Under the pieces are notes generated by a model. The model was given only the letters and a program-made list of their open reading frames with translations. It was not told where the DNA came from and did no database searches. The position numbers and the translations under genes are program-made. From NCBI RefSeq assembly GCF_000963865.1, contig NZ_CP011071.1, positions 248,001 through 312,000 on the forward strand: 64,000 bases of DNA, in the 5' to 3' direction. Every line of letters begins with the position of its first letter. Position 1 is the stretch's first letter. Of the stretch, positions 34,708 through 44,012 are shown piece by piece. This DNA is from Flagellimonas lutaonensis (GTDB lineage Bacteria > Bacteroidota > Bacteroidia > Flavobacteriales > Flavobacteriaceae).

Positions 34708-35751
34708 TCAATACTGTTGCGAAAGGGCCTGTAAGACGGTTCCGTTTTCCCCCATTATCTGAAAGAAAGCGCTATGGTTTTCCAAATCGAGGGTTACGAG
34801 CCCGAAACTGGTTTGCGAGACCACCTCGCCCACCCTAAGGGAATTCGGCTCTCCTGAAAAATCGGCGTAAGAATGGGTAAGGCCGCTACTGGTAAAATCG
34901 ATCAGTGGATATGACAATCCCCCAAGGTTCATTTTTGAAAACTCCGAGATATGGCGGTCACCTGAAAGAAAAAGAACCCCTTGGGCCTTGGAATCTACAA
35001 TCAATTTTTTCATACGGTCGACCTCATGTGGAAAGTTTGCCCATTTCTCAAAACCATGCTCGCTTGACAAAAACTGGATACTGGTCACCAGTATGTTGAA
35101 ATCGGCATTGGAATTTCTGAGTTCGCTCTCAAGCCATTGCCACTGTGCCTCGCCCAAAACAGTGCCCTCGCCATATGCACTGGGTCTATATCTTCGGTCG
35201 GGCGTTGGGTCTTTCGTCAATTCTGACCTGAAAAAACGGGTGTCGAGTACCAAGATCTTCACCGTCTTATGGCCTACTTTATATTGGTGTGCGGCATATA
35301 CACCGTCTCGGTTTCTCCGCGTACTCGTATCGGCGACTCCCATAAAATCAAGAAAAATCTGTTGGCTCTCTCTTTTTTTTACAAACTCGGCCCCTCCGTC
35401 GTTCAGGCCATAATCATGGTCGTCCCACGTGCCGATGACCTCCACCTTTTTGGTGAGCTTCGCATAGCCGTCCACCTTTCTCTGGGCTTCGTACATGGCC
35501 CTCATTTTTGCCATATCATCGGTATCGGCATAGATATTATCGCCACCCCATATCCATACATCGGGCCGTGCATCGAGAATATCGTCCCAGTACGGGTTTT
35601 CGGCATCATGCTTGTTGCAGGAGCCAAAGGTAATTACAAAGGTTGCTGGTTTTTTTGAAGGGCTTGTTGCTGGGGCTTCAACCAAATCACGGGCAGATTT
35701 ACAGCCAAAGAGCAAGAAAAACAGAAGCGAAATTTGAAAGATAGTTCTCAT
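34708..35751 (-). CDS. PhoD-like alkaline phosphatase/phosphodiesterase lipoprotein
   Basis: 347 residues. MRTIFQISLLFFLLFGC is a lipoprotein signal with Cys17. The calcineurin-like metallophosphatase of the PhoD type is shown by FGSCNKHD, WIWGGDNIYADTDD, GTWDDHDYGLND, KILVLDTRFFRS and FLSGDRHISEF. These residues hold the metal centre, so it is probably active against phosphate esters outside the cytoplasm. It is divergent from the NrnA-like gene. Confidence 0.88.
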   Translation of the reverse strand: MRTIFQISLLFFLLFGCKSARDLVEAPATSPSKKPATFVITFGSCNKHDAENPYWDDILDARPDVWIWGGDNIYADTDDMAKMRAMYEAQRKVDGYAKLTKKVEVIGTWDDHDYGLNDGGAEFVKKRESQQIFLDFMGVADTSTRRNRDGVYAAHQYKVGHKTVKILVLDTRFFRSELTKDPTPDRRYRPSAYGEGTVLGEAQWQWLESELRNSNADFNILVTSIQFLSSEHGFEKWANFPHEVDRMKKLIVDSKAQGVLFLSGDRHISEFSKMNLGGLSYPLIDFTSSGLTHSYADFSGEPNSLRVGEVVSQTSFGLVTLDLENHSAFFQIMGENGTVLQALSQQY

Positions 35752-35771
35752 TGTGGATGGTAATCGGTTTT

Positions 35772-35779
35772 CAAAAATA
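35772..35779 (-). promoter_or_regulatory. -7 box (TATTTTTG) for the PhoD-like gene
   Basis: Exact minus-strand TAnnTTTG match 21 bp before the ATG at 35751; back-to-back with the plus-strand box at 35815-35822. Confidence 0.5.
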
Positions 35780-35814
35780 CTTCATCGCCTACAATCGACA
35801 ATGTTATATTATTG

Positions 35815-35822
35815 TATCTTTG
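35815..35822 (+). promoter_or_regulatory. -7 box (TATCTTTG) of the NrnA-like gene, predicting a leaderless mRNA
   Basis: Exact TAnnTTTG match ending six bases before the ATG at 35828, so the expected transcript start is within about two bases of the start codon. It also excludes the longer frame from 35753. Confidence 0.5.
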
Positions 35823-35827
35823 CGCCC

Positions 35828-36844
35828 ATGAATGTGGAGGATATCTCGACCGTACGGTCACTACTTTCCAAAGCCCAGAATATTGTTGTTGTGCCCCACA
35901 AAAACCCTGATGGTGACGCCATTGGGTCATGTCTGGGGCTCTATCATTTTCTAAAGCAAAAAGGACTACAGGTACAGGTAGTAGCACCCAACGATTACCC
36001 CCGTTTTTTAAAGTGGATGCCCGGTAATGATACCATTTTGAACTTCGAAAAAGAAAATTCACAGGCGGTCGAAGCCCTTCAAAAGGCCGACTTGATTTTC
36101 ACGTTGGATTTCAACCATTTTTCAAGAACGGGGCAAATGGAAAATATTTTAAAGGTGTCCAAAGCCGATTTCATAATGATCGATCACCACCAAGAGCCCT
36201 CGGGGTATGCCAGGGTAACCTATTCAGATGTGTCGATGAGCTCTACCTGCGAAATGGTCTATAACTTTATTGAAAAAATAGACCATACCGCTGCCATCAC
36301 AAAAGACATGGCCACATGTCTGTACACCGGCATTATGACCGATACGGGCTCGTTCAAGTTCTCGAGCACCACGAGCCGTACACACCGTGTGGTGGCCGAC
36401 CTGATCGATAAGGGCGCAGACAATATGCTGATACACCAAAAGGTTTTTGACACCAATTCAGCCAGCCGTCTGCACTTATTGGGGGTGGCCCTTAAAAACA
36501 TGGTGATCCTTGAAGAATTCCACACCGCCTATACCACCCTTTCGCAGAACGAACTGGATGCCCATGACTACAAAAAAGGTGATACCGAGGGTTTTGTGAA
36601 CTATGGGCTTACCATAGAGGGAATTAAATTTGCGGTAATCTTCATTGAGAACAGGGAGGAAGAAATTATAAAGATATCGTTTCGGTCGGTCGGCAGTTTC
36701 TCGGTCAACGAATTCGCCCGAACGCACTTCGGCGGTGGTGGGCACACCAATGCCGCCGGCGGAAAAAGCGAATTGTCCATGGATGAAACGGTCAGCCGTT
36801 TTATGGCACTCCTTCCGAAATACAAAAAACAACTGGCCGTATGA
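35828..36844 (+). CDS. DHH/DHHA1 phosphoesterase (NrnA-like oligoribonuclease / pAp phosphatase)
   Basis: 338 residues from ATG at 35828. DHH-family marks: PHKNPDGDAIGSCLGLYHFL (about 22-41), FTLDFNHFSRTG, IDHHQEPSG, the GIMTDTGSFKFSSTTSRTH stretch, and the C-terminal DHHA1 glycine motif FGGGGHTNAAGG. NrnA-type enzymes degrade short RNA oligomers and dephosphorylate 3',5'-pAp in species without Orn. It is the first gene of a run with gldI and the double prolyl isomerase; its stop overlaps gldI by 4 bp. Confidence 0.9.
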   Translation: MNVEDISTVRSLLSKAQNIVVVPHKNPDGDAIGSCLGLYHFLKQKGLQVQVVAPNDYPRFLKWMPGNDTILNFEKENSQAVEALQKADLIFTLDFNHFSRTGQMENILKVSKADFIMIDHHQEPSGYARVTYSDVSMSSTCEMVYNFIEKIDHTAAITKDMATCLYTGIMTDTGSFKFSSTTSRTHRVVADLIDKGADNMLIHQKVFDTNSASRLHLLGVALKNMVILEEFHTAYTTLSQNELDAHDYKKGDTEGFVNYGLTIEGIKFAVIFIENREEEIIKISFRSVGSFSVNEFARTHFGGGGHTNAAGGKSELSMDETVSRFMALLPKYKKQLAV

Positions 36845-37389
36845 AAAAATTGCTGCCCATTTTAATGATAGCAACGATTTTTGCCTGTAAGGAGCCCGAG
36901 CCAAGACGCCCGGTACAGGTAAAATCAGGGAGTTTTCTCAAGGAGACCGTAGAACGCAACAAACAGATCCTTGCCGCCGAGGAAGCCCTTATAGCAAACA
37001 TTATAGCGAAAGACACCGCCAACCAATACCGGGAAAGTGCTTCGGGTTTTTGGTACTACTACGAAAAACAAAATGATACCAGTGCCTACACCCCTAGGCC
37101 AAAAGACGGCGTGCTACTATCGTACAACGTATTGACCCTTGCCAACGACACCATTTATAGTGCAGACGACATCGGATTGGTTCCGTATGTGGTCGACAAG
37201 CAACAGCTTTTCCCCGGATTGCGAAATGCGGTGAAACTATTGAAAGAAGGTGAACGGGCCACCTTTTTGTTTCCCTCATCACTAGGGTATGGGTACCATG
37301 GCGATGACGATAAGATTGCCCCCCTCACCCCTTTGAAGTCAACTGTGGAGATATTGGAAATAAAAAAACATAAAGACAGTATTAATTAA
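36841..37389 (+). CDS. gldI: gliding-motility-associated FKBP-type prolyl isomerase lipoprotein
   Basis: 182 residues. MKKLLPILMIATIFAC gives a lipoprotein signal with Cys16. A helical linker (about 30-60) leads to an FKBP domain (about 80-178) with LSYNVLTLANDTIYS, QLFPGLRNAVKLLKEGERATFLFPSSLGYGY and a final STVEILEI. GldI is a periplasmic peptidyl-prolyl isomerase required for gliding in Flavobacterium. It starts inside the end of the NrnA-like gene and abuts the next prolyl isomerase gene. Confidence 0.88.
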   Translation: MKKLLPILMIATIFACKEPEPRRPVQVKSGSFLKETVERNKQILAAEEALIANIIAKDTANQYRESASGFWYYYEKQNDTSAYTPRPKDGVLLSYNVLTLANDTIYSADDIGLVPYVVDKQQLFPGLRNAVKLLKEGERATFLFPSSLGYGYHGDDDKIAPLTPLKSTVEILEIKKHKDSIN

Positions 37390-38511
37390 ATGATTAGAAA
37401 CAAAATGAAGAATAGATTTTTATATCTGATTGCCATCGCCATTGCCTTTACCGCCTGCAAATCGAGCAAATATGCCGATTTGGGCGACGGTATTTTTGCC
37501 GATATCCAAACCACCAAAGGCGATATCGTGGTGAAACTCTACCACAAGGCCACACCGGTAACCGTGGCCAACTTTGTGTCACTTGCCGAAGGCAACAGCC
37601 CTTATGTCGCAGAGGAATATAAAGACAAAAGGTATTACGACGGACTGACCTTTCACCGTGTGATGAAAGATTTTATGATACAGGGTGGCGACCCAGAGGG
37701 CACCGGCAGGGGCAATCCCGGGTATAAGTTCAAAGATGAATTTGTCGATACCCTGAAACACGACAGAAAAGGAATTCTTTCAATGGCCAATGGTGGCCCC
37801 AAGACCAACGGGAGCCAGTTTTTTATCACCCACAAAGAGACGCCTTGGTTGGATGGGAAGCACACCGTTTTCGGCGAGGTGGTCAAAGGTATCGAAGTGG
37901 TCGATAGTATTGCCAGCGTAAAAGTGGGGCCGCGCAACAAACCTATTGTTGACGTGAAGATGAACAAGGTCGAGATCATTCGAAACGGAAAAGAGGCCAA
38001 AAAGTTTGATGCCGTTCAAGTCATGACCGACTATTTTAAGGAAGCTGAAAAAGAAGAAGCTGCCTTTAACCAGATGAAAGCAGATCTGGCCGCTGAGTTT
38101 GAAAGCCAAATGGCCGAAGCCGAAGAAACAGAATCAGGTCTTAAAATCTATACCTTTAAGGAAGGTGAGGGCGAAAAACCCAAGATCGGGCAAAAAGTAT
38201 TGGTCAACTACGCGGGCTACTTTACCCACGGAGATCTATTTGACAGCAACATTGAGGAAGTGGCCTTGAAGTTCAACCAGTTGGATCCGGGTCGAAGGGA
38301 TCAGGGTGGTTATCGACCCTTTCCCATGCTCTATAGTCCCGAGGCCCGTCTAGCGGCTGGGTTCAGGGAGGCTCTTATGACCATGAGGGTTGGCGATAAA
38401 ATCAGGGCATTTGTACCCCCACACTTGGGGTATGGCGATCAAGACTACGGCCCCATTCCAGGGGGATCTACCTTGGTGTTCGACCTTGAGGTTGTCGGTA
38501 TCGCCCAATAG
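37390..38511 (+). CDS. cyclophilin-FKBP fusion peptidyl-prolyl isomerase lipoprotein
   Basis: 373 residues; ATG at 37405 is an alternative start. Lipoprotein signal AFTAC with Cys23 counting from the first Met. A cyclophilin domain (about 33-200) has YYDGLTFHRVMKDFMIQGGD, the GSQFFITHKETPWLDGKHTVFG stretch split around catalytic Phe and Trp positions. After a charged helical linker rich in Glu, an FKBP domain (about 250-372) has VLVNYAGYF, GFREALMTMRVGDKIRAFVP and HLGYGDQDYGPIPGGSTLVF. Two isomerase types in one periplasmic chain next to GldI suggests a folding aid for exported or gliding proteins. Confidence 0.9.
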   Translation: MIRNKMKNRFLYLIAIAIAFTACKSSKYADLGDGIFADIQTTKGDIVVKLYHKATPVTVANFVSLAEGNSPYVAEEYKDKRYYDGLTFHRVMKDFMIQGGDPEGTGRGNPGYKFKDEFVDTLKHDRKGILSMANGGPKTNGSQFFITHKETPWLDGKHTVFGEVVKGIEVVDSIASVKVGPRNKPIVDVKMNKVEIIRNGKEAKKFDAVQVMTDYFKEAEKEEAAFNQMKADLAAEFESQMAEAEETESGLKIYTFKEGEGEKPKIGQKVLVNYAGYFTHGDLFDSNIEEVALKFNQLDPGRRDQGGYRPFPMLYSPEARLAAGFREALMTMRVGDKIRAFVPPHLGYGDQDYGPIPGGSTLVFDLEVVGIAQ

Positions 38512-38517
38512 GTAACT

Positions 38518-39585
38518 GTGAAGGCCCGTGTAAAAAATGGCATCGCACTGGCGCTGCTTCCCCAGATTCTCTTGGTGAAGTGGGTGGCGCGACATCCTGA
38601 TCGGGTCGAGGTTTTTTACAGCGAGGGAATCTATCCGGTATTGTCCCGCTTTTTGCGGTTGCTGTTCGGATGGATTCCTTTTTCGTTTGGCGACCTGCTC
38701 TATACCGTTCTGGCCGTTCTGGCCATTCGATACCTTTATCTTCGTTGGAAAACCATCCGAAGAAAACCTTTTCCCTTTTTTAGAAACATCATTACGGTGC
38801 TTTCCGCTGTGTATTTCGTGTTTCACCTGTTCTGGGGCATGAACTATTACCGATTGCCGATCGAAGAAAAAATGGGCATTGCCACCAATTACACTTCCAG
38901 AGAGCTACAAGCCCTCTCCGAAAAGCTTGTTCAAAGAACCAATAGCCTGCACCTTCAAATTACCCGTGACAGCACTATGCCCGTTACGGTGCCCTTTTCC
39001 GATAGGGACATCTACAAAATGACCTACCGAGGGTACCAATTGATCAAAGAAGAACATCCTTTTTTGGAATATAAGACGCGTAGCCTAAAATCATCCCTTT
39101 ATAGTTTGCCCCTGACCTATATGGGGTATGGGGGGTACTTGAACCCGTTCACCAACGAGGCACAGGTCAATGCCAAAGTGCCCGCTTTTCGTTTGGCCTC
39201 TATAAGCGGACATGAAGTAGGGCACCAAATTGGCTATTCGGCCGAAGATGCCACCAACTTTATCGGTTTTTTGGTTACCTCAAGGCACCCAGATCCCTAT
39301 TTTAAGTATGCCGCCCATACCCATGCCCTTGCCTATTGTCTTTCTGAACTTTCGGTGGCAGACCCTGAAATGTTCGATATGCTCTATGCGGGTTTGAACG
39401 AGGGGATCAGAAAAAACTACCAAGAACTGGTACAATTTTGGGAACGCTACCAAAACCCGTTGGAACCCTTGTTCAAATCGGCCTTTAGTACCTTTTTAAA
39501 GGCCAACAACCAAGAAAAGGGCATTGAGAGCTACAATGCCGCGGTGGGTTTGTTGATAGGTTATGACCGAGCCTATGGATTTTAG
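38518..39585 (+). CDS. DUF3810 membrane zinc metallopeptidase-like protein
   Basis: 355 residues from a GTG start 6 bp after the prolyl isomerase stop. Two or three membrane segments (about 8-25, 55-75, 90-112) precede a soluble domain with SSLYSLPLTYMGYGGYLNPF and the metallopeptidase motif SGHEVGHQIGY (HExxH) at about 228-238, followed by AEDATNFIGFL with a likely third ligand and HALAYCLSEL. The family is annotated as DUF3810; the HExxH motif points to proteolysis but no substrate is known. Confidence 0.8.
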   Translation: MKARVKNGIALALLPQILLVKWVARHPDRVEVFYSEGIYPVLSRFLRLLFGWIPFSFGDLLYTVLAVLAIRYLYLRWKTIRRKPFPFFRNIITVLSAVYFVFHLFWGMNYYRLPIEEKMGIATNYTSRELQALSEKLVQRTNSLHLQITRDSTMPVTVPFSDRDIYKMTYRGYQLIKEEHPFLEYKTRSLKSSLYSLPLTYMGYGGYLNPFTNEAQVNAKVPAFRLASISGHEVGHQIGYSAEDATNFIGFLVTSRHPDPYFKYAAHTHALAYCLSELSVADPEMFDMLYAGLNEGIRKNYQELVQFWERYQNPLEPLFKSAFSTFLKANNQEKGIESYNAAVGLLIGYDRAYGF

Positions 39586-39593
39586 CGTTTTGG

Positions 39594-39624
39594 TTGCGAA
39601 ATAAGCCTGCTTCGGTTACCTTTA
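39594..39624 (+). promoter_or_regulatory. promoter of the amidohydrolase pair (TTG-N20-TACCTTTA)
   Basis: TTG at 39594-39596 and TACCTTTA at 39617-39624, separated by 20 bp, 25 bp before the ATG at 39650. The -7 box differs from the consensus only in its last base. Confidence 0.45.
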
Positions 39625-39649
39625 GGCAGACTAATTCAAAAATGCATAT

Positions 39650-42598
39650 ATGAAAACGAGACTTCTCGCGCTGGCCTGCCTATGGTGCAGCATTTCTTTA
39701 TTTGCCCAAGATTATTTTCCAAAAAATGACGGGGTAAAATCAAAAAACAACAATTATAGGGCGTTCACCAATGCCAAAATCTATGTGACGCCCACGCAGA
39801 TTATCGAAAATGGCACCTTGCTCATCCAAAATGGCAAGGTGGTGCAAGTGGGCCGCTCGGTATCACTTCCTGCCAATACCGTGGTAGAAGATATTGATGG
39901 CAAATGGATATATCCCTCGTTCATAGATGCCTTTTCCGATTTTGGGGTAAAAAAACCTGAAAGAGCCCGCGGTCAGGGCCGGTCGCCCCAATACGAGCCC
40001 ACCCGTGAGGGCTTTTATTGGAACGACCACGTGATGCCCGAGAACCGGGCAGTCGAAAAATTCAAGTACGATGATAAAAAGGCCCAAGAGCTCAGAAAGG
40101 CGGGCTTTGGCGTGGTCAACAGCCATATACAAGATGGTATCGCTCGTGGTACAGGGGTTTTGATAGCACTCAATGGCGACGGTAGCGATGCCGACCGTAT
40201 TCTAGAAGACGATTCGGCGCAGTACTTCTCGTTTTCAAAAAGCGTTGCCAAACGGCAGTCGTACCCCACCTCGCTGATGGGCGCCACGGCCTTGATGCGC
40301 CAAGTCTATCATGATATGGACTGGTACAGCAAAGGCAATGTGGACAGCAAGGATCGTTCGCTGGAAGCTTTGATCGAAAACCGAAACCTGCCCCAAATAT
40401 TCGCTGCCGGTGCCAATGGCAACGTGCTACGGGCCGATAAGATCGGAGACCAATTCGGCATTCAATATGCGATTTTGGGGGGTGGCGACGAATATGAACA
40501 TATCAATGCCGTTAAGGCCACCAATGCCAAATTAATATTGCCCATCAATTTTCCGGAGGCCTACGACGTTTCAAATCCCTATCAAGCCCAATATGTGGCA
40601 TTGAAAGACATGAGGCATTGGAACCTGGCCCCGTCGAACCCAAAAGTGCTTGAAGACAATGGTGTACAGTTTTCATTGACCCTACATGGGCTAAAATCAC
40701 CATCAGACTTCAACAAAATGCTGATGAAAGCCATTAATCATGGCTTGTCTGAAACCAAGGCCTTAGAGGCCCTTACCACGGTTCCGGCAGCCATTCTAGG
40801 AAAATCCGATCAAATTGGGTCACTCCAAGTGGGGCGTCAGGCCAATTTTTTGATCACCTCAGGAAATATTTTTGATAAAGCCACCACCCTTTATGAGAAT
40901 TGGGTACAGGGCACCAAGAACATAATCACCGACAAAGACCTAAAAGACATTCGGGGTGAATACAACCTGATGGCCGGGGGAAAAACCTATCAAATGTCCG
41001 TAACCGGTGATGTCAGCAAACCCAAATTGGAAATCAAGCAAGACACCATCAAGCTAAAATCAAAAATCAACTATAAAAATAATTGGGTCGAGTTTTCATT
41101 TACCGAGGATGATGGAGAGAAGATTTATAGGATGACGGCCATGGCCGCGCCCGACTCAGACAACCTAAAAGGAAAACTGGTACTGCCCGATGGTACCGAG
41201 ACCTTCTTTACAGCCAATAAGAACGCCCCTTTCGAGGAAAAGGAAAAAGAAGGGAAAAAGGATGCCGAAAAGCCTGAGTTAATGTCAGTGACCTATCCAA
41301 ATATTGGGTATGGGTACGATTCAAAACCAAAACCTGAAAACATACTTTTTAAAAATGCCACAGTTTGGACGGGCACCGAGATACTCGAAAACACCGATGT
41401 AATGGTCAAGAATGGTAAAATCGCCAAGATGGGCGCCAATCTTAGCCCAGAGGGCGCCAAGACCATAGATGCCACCGGAAAGCACCTTACGGCCGGTATC
41501 ATCGATGAGCATTCACATATCGCGGCACTTGCTATCAACGAGGCCGGGCACAATTCTTCAGCAGAGGTTAAAATGGCCGATGTGGTAGATCCAAAAGACA
41601 TCGACATCTACCGTAATTTGGCAGGGGGCGTGACCACCATACAACTATTGCATGGTTCGGCGAACCCCATTGGGGGGCGTTCGGCCATCCTACGGTTGAA
41701 ATGGGGCGAAGATGCCGATGGCCTGCTCTTTCCCAACATGCCCAAATTCATCAAGTTTGCACTTGGCGAGAACGTGAAACAATCGAATTGGCAAAGTTTT
41801 GACCGGTTTCCACAGACCCGAATGGGTGTTGAACAGGTGTTTATCAACTATTTTCAACGTGCCAAAGAATACGATGCCAAAAAGAAAAGTGGCCAACCCT
41901 ACCGCTATGATGAAGAGCTGGAGGTTTTGGCCGAAATACTCAACGGCGAACGCTTTATCAGTTGCCACTCGTACGTACAGAGCGAGATCAATATGCTGAT
42001 GAAAGTCGCCGAACGTTTCGGTTTTAGGGTAAACACCTTTACCCACATTTTAGAGGGCTACAAGGTAGCCGACAAAATGGCCGAGCATGGCGTGGGCGGT
42101 TCAACCTTTAGCGATTGGTGGGCCTACAAATACGAGGTAAAAGATGCCATACCCTACAACGCCGCCATCATGGCAAAACAGGGGGTTACCGTAGCCATAA
42201 ACAGTGACGATGCCGAAATGTCAAGGCGTTTGAACCAAGAGGCCGCAAAGACCATCAAATATGGTGGATTGTCAGAAATCGAGGCTTGGAAAACCGTTAC
42301 ATTGAACCCTGCAAAACTCTTGCACATCGACGACCGCGTGGGCAGTATCGAAGAAGGCAAGGATGCCGATTTGGTATTATGGAGCGGCCACCCCATGTCG
42401 GTTTACTCCAAGGCCGAAAAAACGATGATTGAAGGGGCCGTTTACTTTGACCTTGAAAAAGACAGGCAAAAACGTGAGGCCATCAGAAAAGAGCGGGCCA
42501 AGCTCGTAAAAATGATGCTACAAGAAAAAGAGGGCGGTGGCAAGACCCAGGGCCCCAGACAGAACAAGAAACAAAGATTTGAATGTGAAACCCTTTAA
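39650..42598 (+). CDS. exported double amidohydrolase-domain protein (imidazolonepropionase-like)
   Basis: 982 residues with a signal peptide (about 1-20, ending SLFAQ). It holds two amidohydrolase domains. In the first, the metal-binding HxH after the family lead GKWIYPSFID is replaced (D93-A-F-S-D97), so that domain is probably inactive. The second is complete: IIDEHSHIA with His621 and His623, SCHSY (His773), FTHILEG (His799) and NSDDAE (Asp853), then TLNPAKLLHIDDRVGSIEEG and DADLVLWSG. Likely a periplasmic metal-dependent amide or cyclic amide hydrolase, perhaps a dipeptidase; substrate unknown. A basic tail ends the chain. The next gene is a related, degenerate paralogue 11 bp downstream. 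Confidence 0.85.
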   Translation: MKTRLLALACLWCSISLFAQDYFPKNDGVKSKNNNYRAFTNAKIYVTPTQIIENGTLLIQNGKVVQVGRSVSLPANTVVEDIDGKWIYPSFIDAFSDFGVKKPERARGQGRSPQYEPTREGFYWNDHVMPENRAVEKFKYDDKKAQELRKAGFGVVNSHIQDGIARGTGVLIALNGDGSDADRILEDDSAQYFSFSKSVAKRQSYPTSLMGATALMRQVYHDMDWYSKGNVDSKDRSLEALIENRNLPQIFAAGANGNVLRADKIGDQFGIQYAILGGGDEYEHINAVKATNAKLILPINFPEAYDVSNPYQAQYVALKDMRHWNLAPSNPKVLEDNGVQFSLTLHGLKSPSDFNKMLMKAINHGLSETKALEALTTVPAAILGKSDQIGSLQVGRQANFLITSGNIFDKATTLYENWVQGTKNIITDKDLKDIRGEYNLMAGGKTYQMSVTGDVSKPKLEIKQDTIKLKSKINYKNNWVEFSFTEDDGEKIYRMTAMAAPDSDNLKGKLVLPDGTETFFTANKNAPFEEKEKEGKKDAEKPELMSVTYPNIGYGYDSKPKPENILFKNATVWTGTEILENTDVMVKNGKIAKMGANLSPEGAKTIDATGKHLTAGIIDEHSHIAALAINEAGHNSSAEVKMADVVDPKDIDIYRNLAGGVTTIQLLHGSANPIGGRSAILRLKWGEDADGLLFPNMPKFIKFALGENVKQSNWQSFDRFPQTRMGVEQVFINYFQRAKEYDAKKKSGQPYRYDEELEVLAEILNGERFISCHSYVQSEINMLMKVAERFGFRVNTFTHILEGYKVADKMAEHGVGGSTFSDWWAYKYEVKDAIPYNAAIMAKQGVTVAINSDDAEMSRRLNQEAAKTIKYGGLSEIEAWKTVTLNPAKLLHIDDRVGSIEEGKDADLVLWSGHPMSVYSKAEKTMIEGAVYFDLEKDRQKREAIRKERAKLVKMMLQEKEGGGKTQGPRQNKKQRFECETL

Positions 42599-42609
42599 AT
42601 TTTAGTAGG

Positions 42610-43893
42610 ATGAAAAAATTTATATTAACATTGACAGTTCTTTGGGGTTTCACCGCATTCGGGCAGCAGACCCCCGCCCCAGAACAGACCGGGGCCATCA
42701 CCATCACCGGAGCCACCGCCCATATCGGCAATGGGGAGGTAATAGAAAATTGTACCCTTGTTTTTGAAGACGGCAAGATCACCGCCATTGGCAGTACTGG
42801 TGTTTCCCCCAAGGGAAGAACCATTGATGCCACCGGCAAACACATCTATCCCGGTTTTATAGCCCCTGGCAAATCGCTGGGCCTTATTGAAATCAATGCC
42901 GTAAGGGCCACCAACGATCAAGATGAGATTGGCTCCATGATTCCCCATGTACGTAGTTTGATCGCTTATAATGCCGAGTCGCAAGTAGTCGAGAGCATGC
43001 GGCCCAACGGGGTGTTGCTCGGCCAGATCACGCCCAAGGGCGGCCGTATATCGGGTACCTCGTCCATAGTGCAGTTCGATGCTTGGAACTGGGAAGATGC
43101 CGCTGTAAAGGTAGATGACGGCATTCACCTCAACTGGCCCACAACCTTTAGACGTGGCCGATGGTGGATGGGAGAGCCCCGTGGCTTTCAGCCCAATAAA
43201 GAATATGCCGAGCAAGTGGCAGATGTAAGTACCTTTTTGATAAATGCCTCAGCCTATGGCAAGGGTACCCCAAAAGAGAAAAACCAAGCCTTCGAGGCCT
43301 CCCAGGGGCTCTTTGATGGCTCAAAAAAGCTCTATATCTACGCCCAGGGCGAAAAAGAGATCATGGATGGGGTCACCACTGCAAAAGAAGCGGGCGTCAA
43401 AGAAGTGGTGATCATGGGGGGCTACCAGGCCAACAACATTGCGGACTTCTTGAAAAAGCACAATGTGGCGGTATTAGTTCGTTTTACCCATACACTGCCC
43501 TTTCTTGAAGATGACGACTACGATTACACCTTTAAACTGCCCAAACTGTTAATGGATGCCGGGCTTTTGGTCGGACTGCAAAATGCCACGGCCAGCAACT
43601 TTCAGACCCGTAACCTGCCCTTTTACGCCGGCCAGGTAGTTGCACAGGGCTTGGACAAAGAAAAGGCCCTACAACTCATTACCGGTAACACCGCCGAGAT
43701 TTTGGGCATTGATGACCATTACGGCACCTTGGAGGTTGGCAAAAGCGCCACCTTGTTTGTTGCCGGGGGCGATGCCCTCGACATGCGGGGCAACCAGTTG
43801 ACCCATGCCTTTATCGATGGTCGCGAGCTTTCGTTAGAGACCCACCAGACCGAACTTTGGAAACGGTATTCTGGTAAGTTTGAAGGGGAGTAG
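42610..43893 (+). CDS. exported amidohydrolase-like protein lacking the metal-binding HxH
   Basis: 427 residues with a signal peptide (about 1-19, AFGQQ). The composite amidohydrolase sandwich starts normally (ITITGATAHIGNGEVIENCT, DATGKHIYPGF), but after GF the sequence is IAPGKSLG rather than IDxHxH, so the first two metal ligands are missing. The C-terminal part is typical of the family (LITGNTAEILGIDDHYGTLE, then GKSATLFVAGGDALD). It resembles the first domain of the upstream protein and may be its structural partner. It is translated from the same transcript. Confidence 0.82.
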   Translation: MKKFILTLTVLWGFTAFGQQTPAPEQTGAITITGATAHIGNGEVIENCTLVFEDGKITAIGSTGVSPKGRTIDATGKHIYPGFIAPGKSLGLIEINAVRATNDQDEIGSMIPHVRSLIAYNAESQVVESMRPNGVLLGQITPKGGRISGTSSIVQFDAWNWEDAAVKVDDGIHLNWPTTFRRGRWWMGEPRGFQPNKEYAEQVADVSTFLINASAYGKGTPKEKNQAFEASQGLFDGSKKLYIYAQGEKEIMDGVTTAKEAGVKEVVIMGGYQANNIADFLKKHNVAVLVRFTHTLPFLEDDDYDYTFKLPKLLMDAGLLVGLQNATASNFQTRNLPFYAGQVVAQGLDKEKALQLITGNTAEILGIDDHYGTLEVGKSATLFVAGGDALDMRGNQLTHAFIDGRELSLETHQTELWKRYSGKFEGE

Positions 43894-43939
43894 CAAGTAC
43901 AGAAGAAATTGAAAAACATACGCATAGCCACCCAAAAAG

Positions 43940-43966
43940 GTGCGGTATAAGTGCAACAAACCTATG
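43940..43966 (+). repeat. left copy of a short direct repeat flanking an AT-rich gene
   Basis: GTGCGGTA (43940-43947) followed by ACCTATG (43960-43966). The same two words in the same order flank the other side of the gene at 44807-44829. They may mark the ends of an inserted cassette. Confidence 0.35.
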
Positions 43967-44012
43967 CATGTAAACAAGTTACCACACATTTGAAAAAATC
44001 GAATTGGATAAA

